The notes: generated by a model not told the origin, from the letters alone. A stretch of 64,000 nucleotides of DNA from Gastrodia elata (GCA_016760335.1 CM028671.1:3906001-3970000), one strand, 5' to 3'. Shown: positions 10,901-23,470, counted from the first letter of the stretch. Made by a program: numbers and translations.

Positions 10901-12649
10901 TAAATTGCCACTAGAATCCTCCAATGTTAAAGATTATTTTATGATTAATCCAGCCCTAATCGGATGTTGTTTAGCCATTGTAGCCATAAGAATTTTTACG
11001 ATGTCGGCAGGAGGAAGAAGACTAGGCAGTGTAGCATCAAGTAAGGTCGGGTCAAATGATGAACGTCGCTATCTTAATTTTAGCATATTTAATTTAAAAA
11101 AATATTAACATTTCTTTTAAATATTTCAAAATTTTATTACCAAAAAAACCATATTTTTTGAAATAAAATATTTTTATATTTCATATTTTTATTTGGAGTG
11201 ATGTTATGATGATTGGAGGACTAGCCATGGAATAGAAATAAATTGCATCCTCAAACATTAAATTAGAAAGGATTGTGAAGGGTAGCTAATAACTAGAAAC
11301 CCTAGATCAAATTTTAATTCTTGAATTTGCAATTAGCTTGCCAATTGCAAATGGTCTTGCTTTGATGGGTTGTTATAAATTTATTATATAATCTACAATA
11401 TTCTTGCACTGTAGTTGAAGATGAACAATATTTTATCTCTTGCTAACTTTTTAGAATTTGATATTTCTTCAAACAATTAATTGCAAGGATGGTGATCATA
11501 TTCATTTTATGTTAATCTTCTAAACCAATAATCTTCATGTTATATTATTGGTATTTATATGCTTTTTTATGATAATCATGTTGTTAACTAATGCATTTGG
11601 ATGGAGTACTTATAAAGACCCACTTAAGTAAGCCTTTTAAACATCAATATTATTGTTATGGTCAAAAAGCAACAATTATTGACAAAATATTGAGCCATTT
11701 AGTTAAACATCATCTATATGCCCGTTTATATTTCTCAACAAATGATAGCAAGGAGATAGATATTGTCGAGACAACCCAGCCATTCAAATTCAATTAGAAA
11801 ATCACTATAAATTCATTTTATCATATGAGTATATCAAACTACCTGCTAACCTTACTAACATGTTGATTCGGTCATGAGTAGGGCAGTACAGGCAAAGGCC
11901 TCCACCACTTGTGCCACATGGTGATCACATACTGCATATCTATATCCTTGAAAGTGCCTCCGCTTCGCGGCCTCCGACTACTGTGGATACTCGAAGCTTT
12001 ATGCATTAAATATGGTTTTCATGTCCAATGACTGTTGGTTGCACCAAACATTGCTGTTTGCTAACTATTTTTGGCATAAAAGATTGAGACATATGGCTTG
12101 AATTCATGCATATTAATATACTTAGAATGATGCAAGCCTAGCTAAATTTATATATATAAACAGTGACCGACCCAACAAAAATTGACTTGAAAGGATGTCA
12201 GATGTTGCTGAAGCTACAGAAATAATAAAATACTAATGTTGCTTTTGACATTTTGTTAGTCTATAGGTGGGATAGTCCTACTGTGACAGGAATAGCATGA
12301 CATCAATGTGGAATTTAACGCAAGGGTTGCTTGTGAACTTGTGGGTAAGAAAAGGGATGAAAGAGTTCTGCTTGCCGTCTAACACTGCTGCAGACTCATG
12401 CACTATTAAATCTTCTGTATAAAAAGTGCAATGCTTGCTAGTAAGTTAAAATGTATGTGGAGTATGTTAAAAATGGGCAACGCAGATAGACTAAAAATAG
12501 TGAGATATTACTTAAATCTATATATATATATATTACAATTTAAAGGTCTATATTACTTATACTCAATTTTGAACCAACATAATATTAATGCAAAAACAAT
12601 ATTTCAGGACCGAACCTTTAGGGTGTAAAAATATTATTTGGATAATTAG
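10901..12649. other. Unassigned AT-rich sequence
   Basis: There is no RNA gene, complete CDS or transposon domain that I can recognise. Small ORFs (10905-11108, 11591-11797, 12431-12628) show no motif and weak codon character. A short GC-richer patch near 11880-11990 is also unassigned. It may be the worn remainder of LTR B or of an unidentified insertion. Confidence 0.3.
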
Positions 12650-13290
12650 GGTAGATGTTTTTGCCTTAACTTAATTGGTTTTGTCCCTTATTTAATTTGT
12701 AAGCTATTTTAGGGATTTGTAGCTATTGTTTAAATAAAAAAAAGATTAGAAATAGTAGCTTTGATGAGAGAAGAATTTGCTTATATTTGATAAATAGGGA
12801 GATTGTGACATTAATCAGCATGAATCAATAAAACTTAATAATCTTTCTCTTATTCTTCACTAGACAGGGAAAACTTCCTCTCCTCCTTATGGACAAAAGT
12901 GAATCTCACTTAACAATGTAAAATTTGTGTTGTGATGTGCTTGACTTATTTTTTTGTTGTGCGCTTACGCATTATTTGAGAGATACAACTTTTGTGAAGG
13001 TGCAACAAGTTCCTCGCTAACGACAATCTCAATAAGTGATATCAAAGCCAAAAATTGTTACGTGAAATGGTGAAGTTCAAGTGCTTGTATCATGAAGGGA
13101 AAAAAATTTCATAATTACAGTGGTTGAGAGATCTGTGCATCATACCATTACACATTCGACATAGATAGACGCTGTCAAATTTGATGGGAAGAACTTTGGA
13201 ATGTGGGAGTGCGTTGTAATAGATGCGCAGTGTGCCATAAATCTCGAAGGCATTTTGAGGCGATGGGATGCCCATGAGATATCAAAGAAA
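12650..13290 (+). mobile_element. Ty1/copia fragment: 5' LTR end, primer-binding site and start of gag
   Basis: The stretch before 13035 has the feel of a copia LTR end, with the ..GGTGCAACAAGTTCCT..CTAACGA.. phrase. It is followed by a degraded tRNA-Met primer-binding site, GTGATATCAAAGCC (13036-13049). From about 13168 the plus strand reads VKFDGKNFGMWECVV, the first conserved block of copia Gag (the FDG.NF..W motif). The fragment stops abruptly near 13290 at the truncated gypsy copy C. The upstream LTR boundary was not determined. Confidence 0.6.
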
Positions 13291-13292
13291 TA

Positions 13293-13523
13293 TCAAGGAA
13301 GTGGGACTTGTGAAGATTGTGGTAAGATTGGAGAAGGGAAAGGAGAAACAAGAGATGGTTGAGAATAATTGCTTGTGGAAGCTATTCTTTCAGCAACTCT
13401 TGTCTGGGCCTCAATCATAGTCTTGAATAATCCCATAATTTTCCTCATCTCTTCTTGAAGAGATGAGTTATTGGGTTCAGCATCCTTCACAATGGAAGAA
13501 GGATCTTCTTGATTTGAATTCAT
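13293..13523 (-). pseudogene. N-terminal gag fragment of gypsy copy C
   Basis: A 76-codon frame starts MNSNQEDPSS and has a polar, helix-prone stretch (about residues 20-48) followed by a proline/serine-rich end. The start resembles the gag opening of copy B (the MDPNSSSLSDMK-like sequence near 5440), so it is probably the ordinary gag start of this family. It is cut off at 13293 by the junction with the plus-strand copia fragment. Confidence 0.5.
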
Positions 13524-13686
13524 TCTATTTAATAAAGAGAATTAAATATTCAGAACATGTAGTAAAAGAAAGAGTTTTTATTAATATTCAATATATGAGG
13601 TACATTAAGAAAAGTACATAAAATAGAATAGAGCAACAACAATGTACAAACAACTATGAAAGTTGTTTGACAAGGAAACTAATTAT

Positions 13687-14085
13687 TCATTTACAGAATT
13701 TGTTATAAAACATGAATTCAAAATCAGTATATAGGGGTGCACGATGAAGGCGTCTACTAGCTCGAATAAGGATGCTGTGAGCATGAGCCCACCAATCTTG
13801 GGCATAGTTGTCGAAGAACTCATCTAACATTTGGAGGCATATGTGATCAGGGCACCCTATGGCAGTGAAGGTATCGGAGACCCTTAAAAGCCACTCCCTA
13901 GCTAATTGAGGGATGCAGTCTCCCCTGAACACACGGTACTTTAATATGTTATCAAGCACTTCACCTCCAGCATTAGACACTTCCAAGTAGAGATGTCCAT
14001 ACATCGAGCCGAAGCTGTGGTCGTCTTCCCAATACTGAAAGAACTCTCTAGTGTACTGTCTTAACTCTGATTCTGGATTCTCCAT
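13687..14085 (-). CDS. Gag capsid-like ORF of gypsy copy C
   Basis: This uninterrupted 132-codon frame lies between the primer-binding site (14420-14431) and the usual gag start at 13523. Its middle and end follow the retrotransposon gag pattern: EWLLRVSDTFTAIGCPDH (about residues 63-80), then a YAQDWW segment with the WW pair (about 93-98), then FEFMFYNKFC at the end. It carries no zinc knuckle and has its own stop. Copy B has no equivalent between its primer site and gag. It could be a duplicated gag domain, a second ORF of a non-autonomous element or a chance survivor. Expression is unknown. Confidence 0.5.
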   Translation of the reverse strand: MENPESELRQYTREFFQYWEDDHSFGSMYGHLYLEVSNAGGEVLDNILKYRVFRGDCIPQLAREWLLRVSDTFTAIGCPDHICLQMLDEFFDNYAQDWWAHAHSILIRASRRLHRAPLYTDFEFMFYNKFCK

Positions 14086-14419
14086 CTAAGAGTCAGCTGA
14101 TTTAGATTCAAAAAGAAGGGAAACTCCCTAAGAAGTTCTTTAAAAGTTAGTAGTACTTAGAAAGAGTATACAAAATTAGTAAGGAAATAGAAGCTATAAG
14201 TCATAAGTGACTATTAAAGGAATTAAAAATATATTATAATTCAGACTAGATTATTTCATCTTAGAATCAATTAATTAAATTCAAATAAGATTTAAATCAA
14301 TTATTGAATTTAATGTTCATTCACTTTCCTATAATGACATTCTTTAAGTATTTTTACATTTCTGTATTGTTGTCTTGGAAGAGTGAATATCTCTTTTTAA
14401 CTTAACATTCTCAACCTGG

Positions 14420-14431
14420 GCTCTGATACCA
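14420..14431 (-). other. Primer-binding site (initiator tRNA-Met) of gypsy copy C
   Basis: The reverse complement reads TGGTATCAGAGC exactly and follows an LTR end that reads GGGGTCGTTATAG, identical to copy B. It sets the downstream edge of the 5' LTR of copy C at about 14433. Confidence 0.9.
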
Positions 14432-14432
14432 A

Positions 14433-17400
14433 CTATAACGACCCCAATAATTAGATAAAAAATTAATCCAAATATTGGGATGTTATCTTAGCACCCAATA
14501 CTCAATTAGAAGATAAGTAATCAAATATAAATGCTAAGTAGCCAAGTCTCTTTATGAGCAAATGTTAAGTTAAAGTAAATTTGCAATAAAATGCAATAGA
14601 AGATATATGTTAAGGAGATACATGAAAATATTGCAAGTATATACAATATTAGCAATTAGTATAATCTACTCATACACCACAAACAGTTACAAAATAAGTA
14701 ATCACAACACAGATATGTAAGAGTAGGTAAAAATAACTCAATCAATTTTAAGTTTAATTATTACAAATCCATTTTAAAAAAAAGAAAGAGAGAATACAAC
14801 TATTCTCTTCATTAAACTGAAAGTGCAAAAAAATTTAAATAATAAGCGGAAGCCTTTCATTTTAGGAGCCCTTCAAGCACTAGGATCTGCATTACCTGAA
14901 TCAAAGAGCTCTTGATCTATCATATTTTGGTATTTAAATATAATAGGGCAAAGCCAATAAAAGAAAAAATATTGTTAGACTAAACAATCTAAGCATATTT
15001 TAAGATTAGCTATATTTTAAGTTAATAAAATATCACAAGCATTTATTTACAATTTAAATTAAGCAGCAGAGCTATAAAAGCTGTCAAGTATGAAAAAAAA
15101 AAGTGAACATAACTGTAAGGAAAACAGTATGAAATAAGCTGAGTAAGAATACTCACTTGTATATAAGTTCTGGCCACATCTAAAAATGGTAAGGAAAAAG
15201 AATCATAAAATGCTAGAAACTACTATGTGCATTTAAAATAAATAAAATGAAAGTAATATATATTCAATGAAATTTATGCTAAGTAAGCAAATAAAAATAC
15301 TGTGATGCGTTAAATGAAATTAAGCAACATACATTGTATTTAAATGAACCGTAAGTAAGCAAAATACAACACTGAAAATAGAGAGTGTAAAGCATAGAAA
15401 GTAAAATAAGTATCTTAGACTCTTTGTCTAAGATAAACATAGCCTAGGACTATGAAAAGTAAGTATAACTAAACAGTTATGAATAGATCTTACAATCAAT
15501 AGGATTGTAAAAGAGCTCTAATATTATTAGTTGAAATTATATTTAGAAAATTTCTCATTCTGCAGGAGTGTTCAACAGAATTGAATGAGAAGTTAAGCAC
15601 ATGTGTCTAACTGGATACAATGGGGTCGAACATTCACATTTACCCTCTCTAAAATATCAAGTCCTATTATAAGCGCTATCTTTCTTATTCAAATTGCCAT
15701 AAAGCATTTCCCATAAAGTTTTATGAAAGTTTTAATTATGCACAATAATCTTGTATAAATGTTCAAGGAAAAAAGCTCAAAGCTAAGCAAGCATTCAATC
15801 AATTTCAATAAGTATAAACTATATGATATCCTTTTATTATCTAAATTTTAATGATCTACTTAATGATTGGAGCTAATTGAGCTCCTAATTGACTTTAGAT
15901 ATTAATCTTTAAGTCAGTTATAGTTAATAGTAGAAGAAAGAGAAGTTTAGAAAATAGTATTTTCAAGTAAATGAAATTCATCCTATACTAGTCATATGCT
16001 AATCAAATCAATTATATTAATAATTAAAGTTTAAAAAAACTATTAAGAAAGAGTAAGATTTATAATTTGCTAAGCTAATGAAAGTATAAGCTAAGGAAAT
16101 TTCAATAGCTTCATCTAATTAGCTTACAAATTAGAAAGAATCAAATTAATTCAATCATGAGGTTATCTAAGATTAATTGATACTGAGTATTTGAAAGTAT
16201 GGAAAGAAGTAGATTATATCCTAAAAGTAATAATTCATTTGTAGTTGTAGGAATTTAAAATTTACAACTTATTTAAAGCATAAAATGGAGCTATTAGTCT
16301 CTAATTTAATCATTAGAGAACTAATTTGGAAGATTAAAGACTGAAGATATATACAAATCATATAAGTGATTGTTTGGGCATTAGTCTAATCATGAATTCT
16401 TTTAAAGAACTTCAGCTTAGCAATTGAAAGTATTAAGCTAAAATAGAATATAAAAGAAATTGAAAAATTCTTAGTTAATTCTAATATGCAGGTAAAGGAG
16501 AAGTAAAACAAGTAGGAACATAAAAATCTCATTCCAATTCTAATAATTTTGGCATAAACTCTATTGTATTTGTTCAAAAAAATACATAGTACATTAACAT
16601 GCAAGCCTTCCATTCATTTGGAAGATTAATTGGGAAGATCAACAATATAAAGCTAACTTTAAGTCAATCAATTACATAGGATTACTATTTCCAATTTAAT
16701 ACTAGCATGAGATAAGTAATTGATACTACATTCCATAATTAAGCATATAACATTCATCAATGAAATAAAATATGTTATGTTATTCTCAACTCGCTAGAAT
16801 ATAAAATGAAAGAACAAATCATTAAAGACTTGTCTTTAACTTAATTCAAAGCATAAGATATTTATTCTAATTATGTTCCAACCTAACCAAATTACATATA
16901 ACTTTACATTATAGTTATATAAAATTTGATAATATATTCAAGTCAAGTAATCTAAATTCCATATAAAACATACATGAAATAGGGAGATAAAATTCAACAT
17001 ATATTATGCACTTATTCCATTTAATTCATTTATGTATTAATTCTACACATGAAAATAATCAATTATAGAAATTCTAACAATTCCAATTCATAATTTGCAT
17101 TAACATAATAGCTAGCAACTAGAATTTGAATAATTAATTTAAAAATATGCATACATTTCATTCAATTCAAATCATTCTTAAGTAATTTTACAATAGAGGA
17201 AATGTAACTTGAATGAGCATTTAATAATTTTAATCATCACATTTATGAAAATGTAAAATATAAACATACAATTTAAAATTATATAAGAGAAAATAAATGA
17301 AATAAGTTTACTATCATAGGGTTCACACATCCTAAAATAAACATTTATGAAAACAAAAAATTAACATTTATCCTAAATTAAGGAGCAAAATACTTAAAAT

Positions 17401-19242
17401 ATCTAAATATTGTCCAATTGATAAGTTACTTGTTAATGTGATCCTTATACCCTAAGGAGTAAAATGACACTAACTAGGTTGAATTAAGACAACAATTTTG
17501 ATCTCATAATATTATTCCTCATATTTTGTGAGTGAAATGGACTATTGAAATATCATATTTGGAATTCATATGATCAAGTTATGTCACAAACAAGTTTTGG
17601 TATTTAACTTACAATTAATTAATTAAACCTAAAATAATGGTTAAATAAAATAATTATCCAAATATAATTTAAATGGCATATTATTGATCTACTCATTTTT
17701 ACGATCAAAATGGTATATAATATCGCATTATTTGACTGAGTATCCTTAAAATTAAAAGGGAAATAATCTACATTTATTAATGATTGTTTAATAAATAAAT
17801 AACACAGAAGTTAATAACACTAAAAACGGCGACACTGAAATTTATAACACGTAAATCCATTATTTTACGAAACTCGAAGCGTCGTCGCTTGACACACGTG
17901 TACCCCTTAAGGGTGACGTGTGTCCATCTTGAGCCCACAGAGAACCCGCTTTAATTAGCACTATTCAGAAGGTGGTTCGGTCCGATTTGGCAGATCTCCC
18001 TGAACCACAATAGGCCCGGTTCAACCCGCTTCGTCCCGAGAGGTGATCGGGTAAAGGATGGTTAGGGTTCGATGTAGGGGTCGATTTCGACCACCAAAAA
18101 GCTTAGCCCGCCCGCCGTTCGATAGGTATTGAAAGGACCTATCGAACGACATAAGAATCATGACCAAAGGAAACTTTGATCGTTAACAAAGTCAAACCCT
18201 AGCGGAGCTAGGACGGATGGGCTAAAGACGTAATATGCCACAGTTGATCCCTCTTGAATCAGAGCCTAATCAGGGCTCGATCGTGTCTGATCGGGTCTCG
18301 ATCTAGTAACATAGGGTATGAAATTACACTAGTAACATTTAATTGAACAATAGGAGGAATGGATGGTGTACCTTAAGTTCCGACGGTTCGACCCTTCACT
18401 GCACATTTTAAGACTCCACGAAGCTTTCCACAGCTCCTTAATGTTTGCCAATCAATCAACAATAGGAGAGGTAGCCGTGGAAGGAGATTAGAGGAGTCGG
18501 GCAGGCCAGCTGGCGTGAAGGACGACCACCTGCGTACGACTCTGCATTACACTGGCTAAAGCAGGAGGAAGACATACAGTTCTCAAGCCTCAACCGTAGG
18601 ATCGGAATCTTGATCCAACTGTCTGATTTCAAGATCCAACAAGAACCGTTAGATCTATGATATTAAAGAATTAAGGGTTTTGATTTGAGCAAGAGGCTGT
18701 CCTGTGTTTGGGCTAATACACGGAATTTTCGTGGTTCAGTAATTAGCCGTTTGATTATTTTAAAATATATCAATTTAATTAAATACTATATTATATTAAT
18801 TAATTTACTCAATTATTTACTTAATTTTAAATATCTAAACGCACTCCGAAAAATTCTAAATTTTCACTCTAACCTAATTGAGGGGTGATGAACTCAAACA
18901 TGCGATCAAATTTTTGATCGGAGGTATATTTAATTTACCTAATTTTCTATGCATTAAAATATTCGTGAAATTTTCGATGTTTCTCAAACACTTCCAAAAT
19001 ACCACCCCTAGCTAATTTGAGTGTGACGAGTCCAATGGCACTCCGTTTTTTATTCTGAGGTCTAAATAAATTAAGTATTTTCAAAAGTATCAGAAAACTA
19101 GGAAATATTAAAAATTATCAAATGATCTTCAAATCGCATGAAATTTGAAGTATGGACTCTTAACACTATTATAATAATAATGAAAGATGTTTGGAGTCAA
19201 TTAAATTACTAATTGACAGGTAACAATATTATGATTGTTACA
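14433..19242 (-). mobile_element. Full 5' LTR of gypsy copy C, about 4.8 kb
   Basis: On the minus strand the LTR starts TGTAACAATC at 19242 and ends GGGGTCGTTATAG at about 14433, just before the primer site. Both ends match the family: the start resembles the A (2943) and B (8073) LTR starts, and the end is identical to copy B. It is AT-rich except for about 17820-18660, a GC-richer block that includes a hairpin with an 11-bp stem at 18117-18146 (GTTCGATAGGT...ACCTATCGAAC). No convincing gene lies in it. Compared with A it is about 0.4 kb longer over the shared part, so a small insertion is possible. Confidence 0.8.
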
Positions 19243-21282
19243 TATACTTACCAAGATTCTACCACTACAAAAATTCACGTATTATAAGAGATTGGTGAAG
19301 ATTGGAGATCAATGTTGAGAGCTACTTCTTTGTGTGAACTGGAGCTTAATTTCTCAAGCAAATCATTCTTATGGACATATCTACTACCCAATTTTTAATT
19401 TTACAGAATTACCATTCTATTTCTCATTATTATACTAGATTGTAACTTGGGAGAGGACACCAAAAAATACCATACAAATATAAAAGTAATCGCATTGAAT
19501 AAACACAAAATTTTATGTGAAAAACTCTTATAGAAAAAACTATGGTAGAGGACACCTGGCACAATAGAGAAAATAAATGTCCCACAAAAACTTTTTGGGG
19601 ATACCCGCACTACTTATTTGATTTTGAACCTCGTCGATCGATCCCTATTAGGGGGCTCTTCCCTTGGTTCTCAGTATGCATCACACGTGGGTACAAACCA
19701 ATATTAATGCATCGTACATGGGTTCAAATCAATGTTGAGGCAACCACCTAATAATTCTCAATATTGTTGAACATTCTTTAACTGCAAGCTGTGGATAAAA
19801 GCTTTGCTCTCCAAAAACTCCTTGGGGGTCACCCTCAATGAACACCAACAAGTCCAAGCAATACTTGTTGAATTGACAAAAAGATGAGATTTTGTTAGCA
19901 TGTTGACATGATTCTCCAAAGTATTGAATTTGTTAATTGTAATAATATTCTGAATAATGCTATCTCAAAAAAAAAGTAATATCTGACATCAGTATAATTG
20001 ATATCACAATTATTCAGGCTATGTACGAAACCAACAATTAATCTTCTCCTATCAAAATTTCCAGCATAATCTTAATCAACAATTCTAACAATGCTCGAAT
20101 TAAAAGTCCCAAAAGTCAAGCATGCATCTGAAGTTCCACCTAGATATCTCATAATCCATTTAACTGCCATGCAATATTATTTTTCCAAATTTTTGAAATG
20201 CAATTGGTCGTCATGTTGACTGCATGTGTTAAATCTGATCCGGTACAAATCATAAAATTTATCAAGCTTCTAATTGCACTAGTATAAAGAATATTTTACA
20301 TATACTCCTTTTGCAGCTTCATTCTCTGGCTTCATTCTCTGGTGACAATTCTACTGAACATTGAAATATAATGCTAAGGGAACAATCATTGGGGTTGCAT
20401 CTAAACATCCTGAATCTTTCAACTTCTAAATATAAAACTTCTAAGAGAGATACAATTGTTTTTCATTTCCTGATCTTAGGATCTCCATTCCAAAAATATT
20501 ATTAGTTGTACTCAAATCATTTATATCAAATTATATAGTGAAAAGATGTTTTAATTTTTAATTTATGATAACTTGTTAAAAACAATACCATATCATCTAC
20601 ATACAATAAGTATACAAAAGAGCTATCCTTTAACTTTTTTAAATAAACACACAGCTATCATATTAACTTAATAAGCTCATACCCGTCCATAAAATCATCA
20701 AATCTTTTGTACACTAACATGGTGATTACTTTAATCCATAAAGAAATTATAAATATGGCATTATTTTTCTTTAATAACAAAACCATTTGTTCTCTATACA
20801 AGTTTTGACATCCTCTTGCTCCATATCATCATACATAGCATCAAGCTAAAGAGAAATTCTAATGAATGTATGTGTTACAATGGATGAGAACATATCATTA
20901 AAATCTACACTTAGCACTTAGCTTATATCATTTAGCAACAAATATAGTCTAATACCAAGATTGTTCAATACTAGGCATTCCTCATTCCTCTTACATACCT
21001 ATTTGCATTTCACTACTTATTTCCTAGGTAATTTCATCGATTCCTAAGTTTTACTCAACTCAAGAGACTCCATCTCCTCTTCCATAGTCACTATCCAACT
21101 TTGAAAATCTTCTCAAGATATTGCTTCAGAGTAAGAAAATGGTTCGTTTTACAAGTCAATCTCCTCAACTATTTTGATAAAACAAAAGAAACAAAATCAG
21201 CTTCGCTAATCTTTTGGATTTGTATTAACAACTTCAGTCTCCACCTTCTCCAAACGTCTCACACTAGTATCATGACAGACTG
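19243..21282 (-). pseudogene. Decayed Ty1/copia reverse transcriptase/RNase H region
   Basis: The minus strand shows the catalytic YVDDM motif of copia reverse transcriptase at 20589-20603, preceded by a LYVDDM-like context. Farther downstream (about 20480-20510) lies a GMEILRS block. Still farther (about 20120-20290) is a piece equivalent to the TRPD.AHAV...WNAVKWI.RYLRGT stretch, where AVKWIMRYLGGTSDA can be read across frames. Stops and frameshifts are frequent. The region toward 19250 is too worn to assign. Together with 23471-24500 it forms one minus-strand copia element split by a later insert. Confidence 0.7.
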
Positions 21283-23470
21283 TAAATACACGTATGCGCT
21301 CACACGCAAGTGTACGTGATCTGAAGTAATAAGTGAAAAGTGTTAATTTCCAGGATTTATCGAACCTCAGAGAATTGGTTGTTTTGACACTAAGGTCTAT
21401 CTATTCTCACTAATGTTTAAGCTACAATTGATTGGTTGAGTTGGCCCTAGATTTAGCACAATAATCACTATATGAAGATAAGTTAGATAAAAGAGAGAGG
21501 AGAGTTTGGTTCATCCCGCATGTGATGAGAAGTTTATTAATACATGCTGAATTCTCAAGCTTTGTCTTTTATTATTTTAGACTTAATCAAGTTGACATTG
21601 TTCTTCCTTGAGTTTTACCTCAAGGTTTCACATGTTCAAATCTTGTGCTCAAAATGAACACACATTCGGTTCTATTTTGGCACAAAAATTCCTATAAAAT
21701 TTTAAGTTTAGAGTTTTTATCTTATCTCTTGATCAAGGAGACATTCAATTTTTAAGTCTTTTAAATCTTATAAGCATTGATTCCACCACGAGTATCACTC
21801 GCATCACACATAATTGAGATGAGGGATTAATATGTTAGGCTCAATGACTATGTCACTTAGTTCATGAGCACTCAAATATTTCTTACTCTACCTCAATTAT
21901 GTTGAGCTAAGGAGCTCATTTAGTGAGTCTTAGCATCACATGCATCAACACTTTGGTTGAGCTTAGATTAAGGTGCATTAAGCTCAAGAATTTTGTCACA
22001 TAATTTTAAATTTTTATGCACTCATAAACCTAGCATCTAACCTAAAGTGAGCTATGGAGCGCAAGACAAGTTAGTTCTTGAGATTATGAGTTCATCTTCC
22101 TTTCATCCATATTCAAGACTAAATAATGAAAGACATTTCTTAACAAGGCATAGAATTCTCACATTTTATTTGTGCTTAAGAAAATAAACTTCATACATTA
22201 AAATTTACTCGTATAGATGAGGGTTTTCTCAACCCTCCCCAAGGGAGATTTAACTACTCATTACAAAGGAAATGAAGAAAAACATATACACGGATAAAGA
22301 CCATTTCATGGTCAACTAAGAAAAGAAACTACAAAAGAAAAATTTTGAAGATACTAGGAACATTCCTTGGAACTTCTCCGGATTTCTTCTTCTCCTTCTT
22401 CAAGCTCCTCTCTTAGGTCGCTAGTACTGCCTTCTTTCTTCTCTTCCTTAGCAAGAACTTGCTTTGCCACTCTTAGAGAGTTCCTCACTTCCACTTATGC
22501 ACCCCTCCTCCTTACTTAGTGATTTGAGCAAAATTATGAACCCCCCTCTAGTCAAGAGGAGGTGTATTTATATGAGATGGGTTGTATTCATCCCTCATTC
22601 ACTCCATAACCAGCAATTGCCAAAAAAAATCTGAAGTTATGATGGCAAATCTCAAACTAAGGGTGAAATGACCAATATCCTCCTTTGTTTATCCTTCTCA
22701 TCACATCAAGAGGTTATTTTCCATTAAAAATCGGAGCTGCTGCAGAGAATGATGGCTGGGGACAAGATGCTGGTTGGGGGTCTTGTCCCAGCCACAATAA
22801 ATGCTCCTGACTGACAAAAATTGTGGTGGCCGCGGCAGCGCGCTGCGGCGTGCAATGGTGCGAGCAAAATCAGCCAAGTCTCCCGCTGCCGCGCGCTGCC
22901 GCGTCCACGTTTCGCAAAGTGACCCGCTGCAGCGCGCTGTAGCGATAGCATTTTGCAAATCGTACCGCTACAGCGCGCTGTAACAGGAGCATTTCGCAAA
23001 ATGCTCCGCTGCAGCGCGCGGTAGCGGCTCAATTTGCAAAACGTACTGCTACAGCGCGCGGTTGCGGTTCAATGTGCGACAAGCCCCGCTGCAGCGCGCT
23101 ACTGCGCCCGCGGTTCACAAATGGATCTGCTGCAGCGCGCTACCACTCCCGCGATTCGCAAATGGACCCGCTGCAGCGCGCTACTGCGCACGCAGTTCGC
23201 AAAAAGATCCGCTGCAGCGCGCTATAGCGTCCCAGTTTGCAAAATAACCCGTTGCAGCTCGCTGCAGCGGGCGGCAGCGGATTTTTTTGAAAAATTTTGA
23301 AATTCTGCATAAATGTCTCAGTATTCCTTTGGATGCCATTTTCCTAAAAAGATAGATAAAATTTGATTTTGAAAGCAGTTTAAAGATCAGAAATGAATGA
23401 CATTTTCTTTTATTTTAGATATATTTTATAAATTTAGCATATCACTTGTACAACTATCAAGGGGTTTACT
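21283..23470 (+). mobile_element. Inserted non-coding LTR-like element splitting the copia copy
   Basis: The insert separates copia RT (left) from copia integrase (right). It begins near 21283 with TGTAAATACACG and a GCAAGTGTACG-type phrase that I associate with the start of several plant LTRs. It has no open frames with known domains, and includes pyrimidine-rich CT runs (22370-22520) and a TATA-like stretch near 22566 (GTGTATTTATATGAG). The GC-rich minisatellite 22831-23282 closes it. I could not find matching ends or a target duplication, so its limits and class are uncertain. Confidence 0.4.
22831..23282 (+). repeat. GC-rich minisatellite, about 41-bp unit, about 11 copies
   Basis: Successive units each carry a core CCGCTGCAGCGCGCT followed by a variable GC-rich stretch and a TTCGCAAA or TTTGCAAA end, with a spacing of 40-42 bases. 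The core has variants (CTACAGCGCGC, CTGCCGCGCGC, CTGCAGCTCGC). Open frames run through it on both strands (22701-23032 minus, 22801-23300 plus) only because the unit has few stops; their peptides are repeats of the type LQRAVA and are not credible genes. The tract stands out sharply against AT-rich flanks. Confidence 0.9.

Noticed and set aside
11591..11797. Copia RNase H end
   Set aside because: I tried to read it as the end of a copia polyprotein but found no conserved residues in order.
22831..23282. CRISPR-like array
   Set aside because: Units are continuous tandem repeats with no unique spacers, in a plant nuclear context.
22701..23300. Overlapping ORFs of 60-102 codons on both strands across the GC-rich repeat
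   Set aside because: They are open only because the 41-bp units contain few stops. The peptides repeat the same short phrase and no start context or domain supports a gene.
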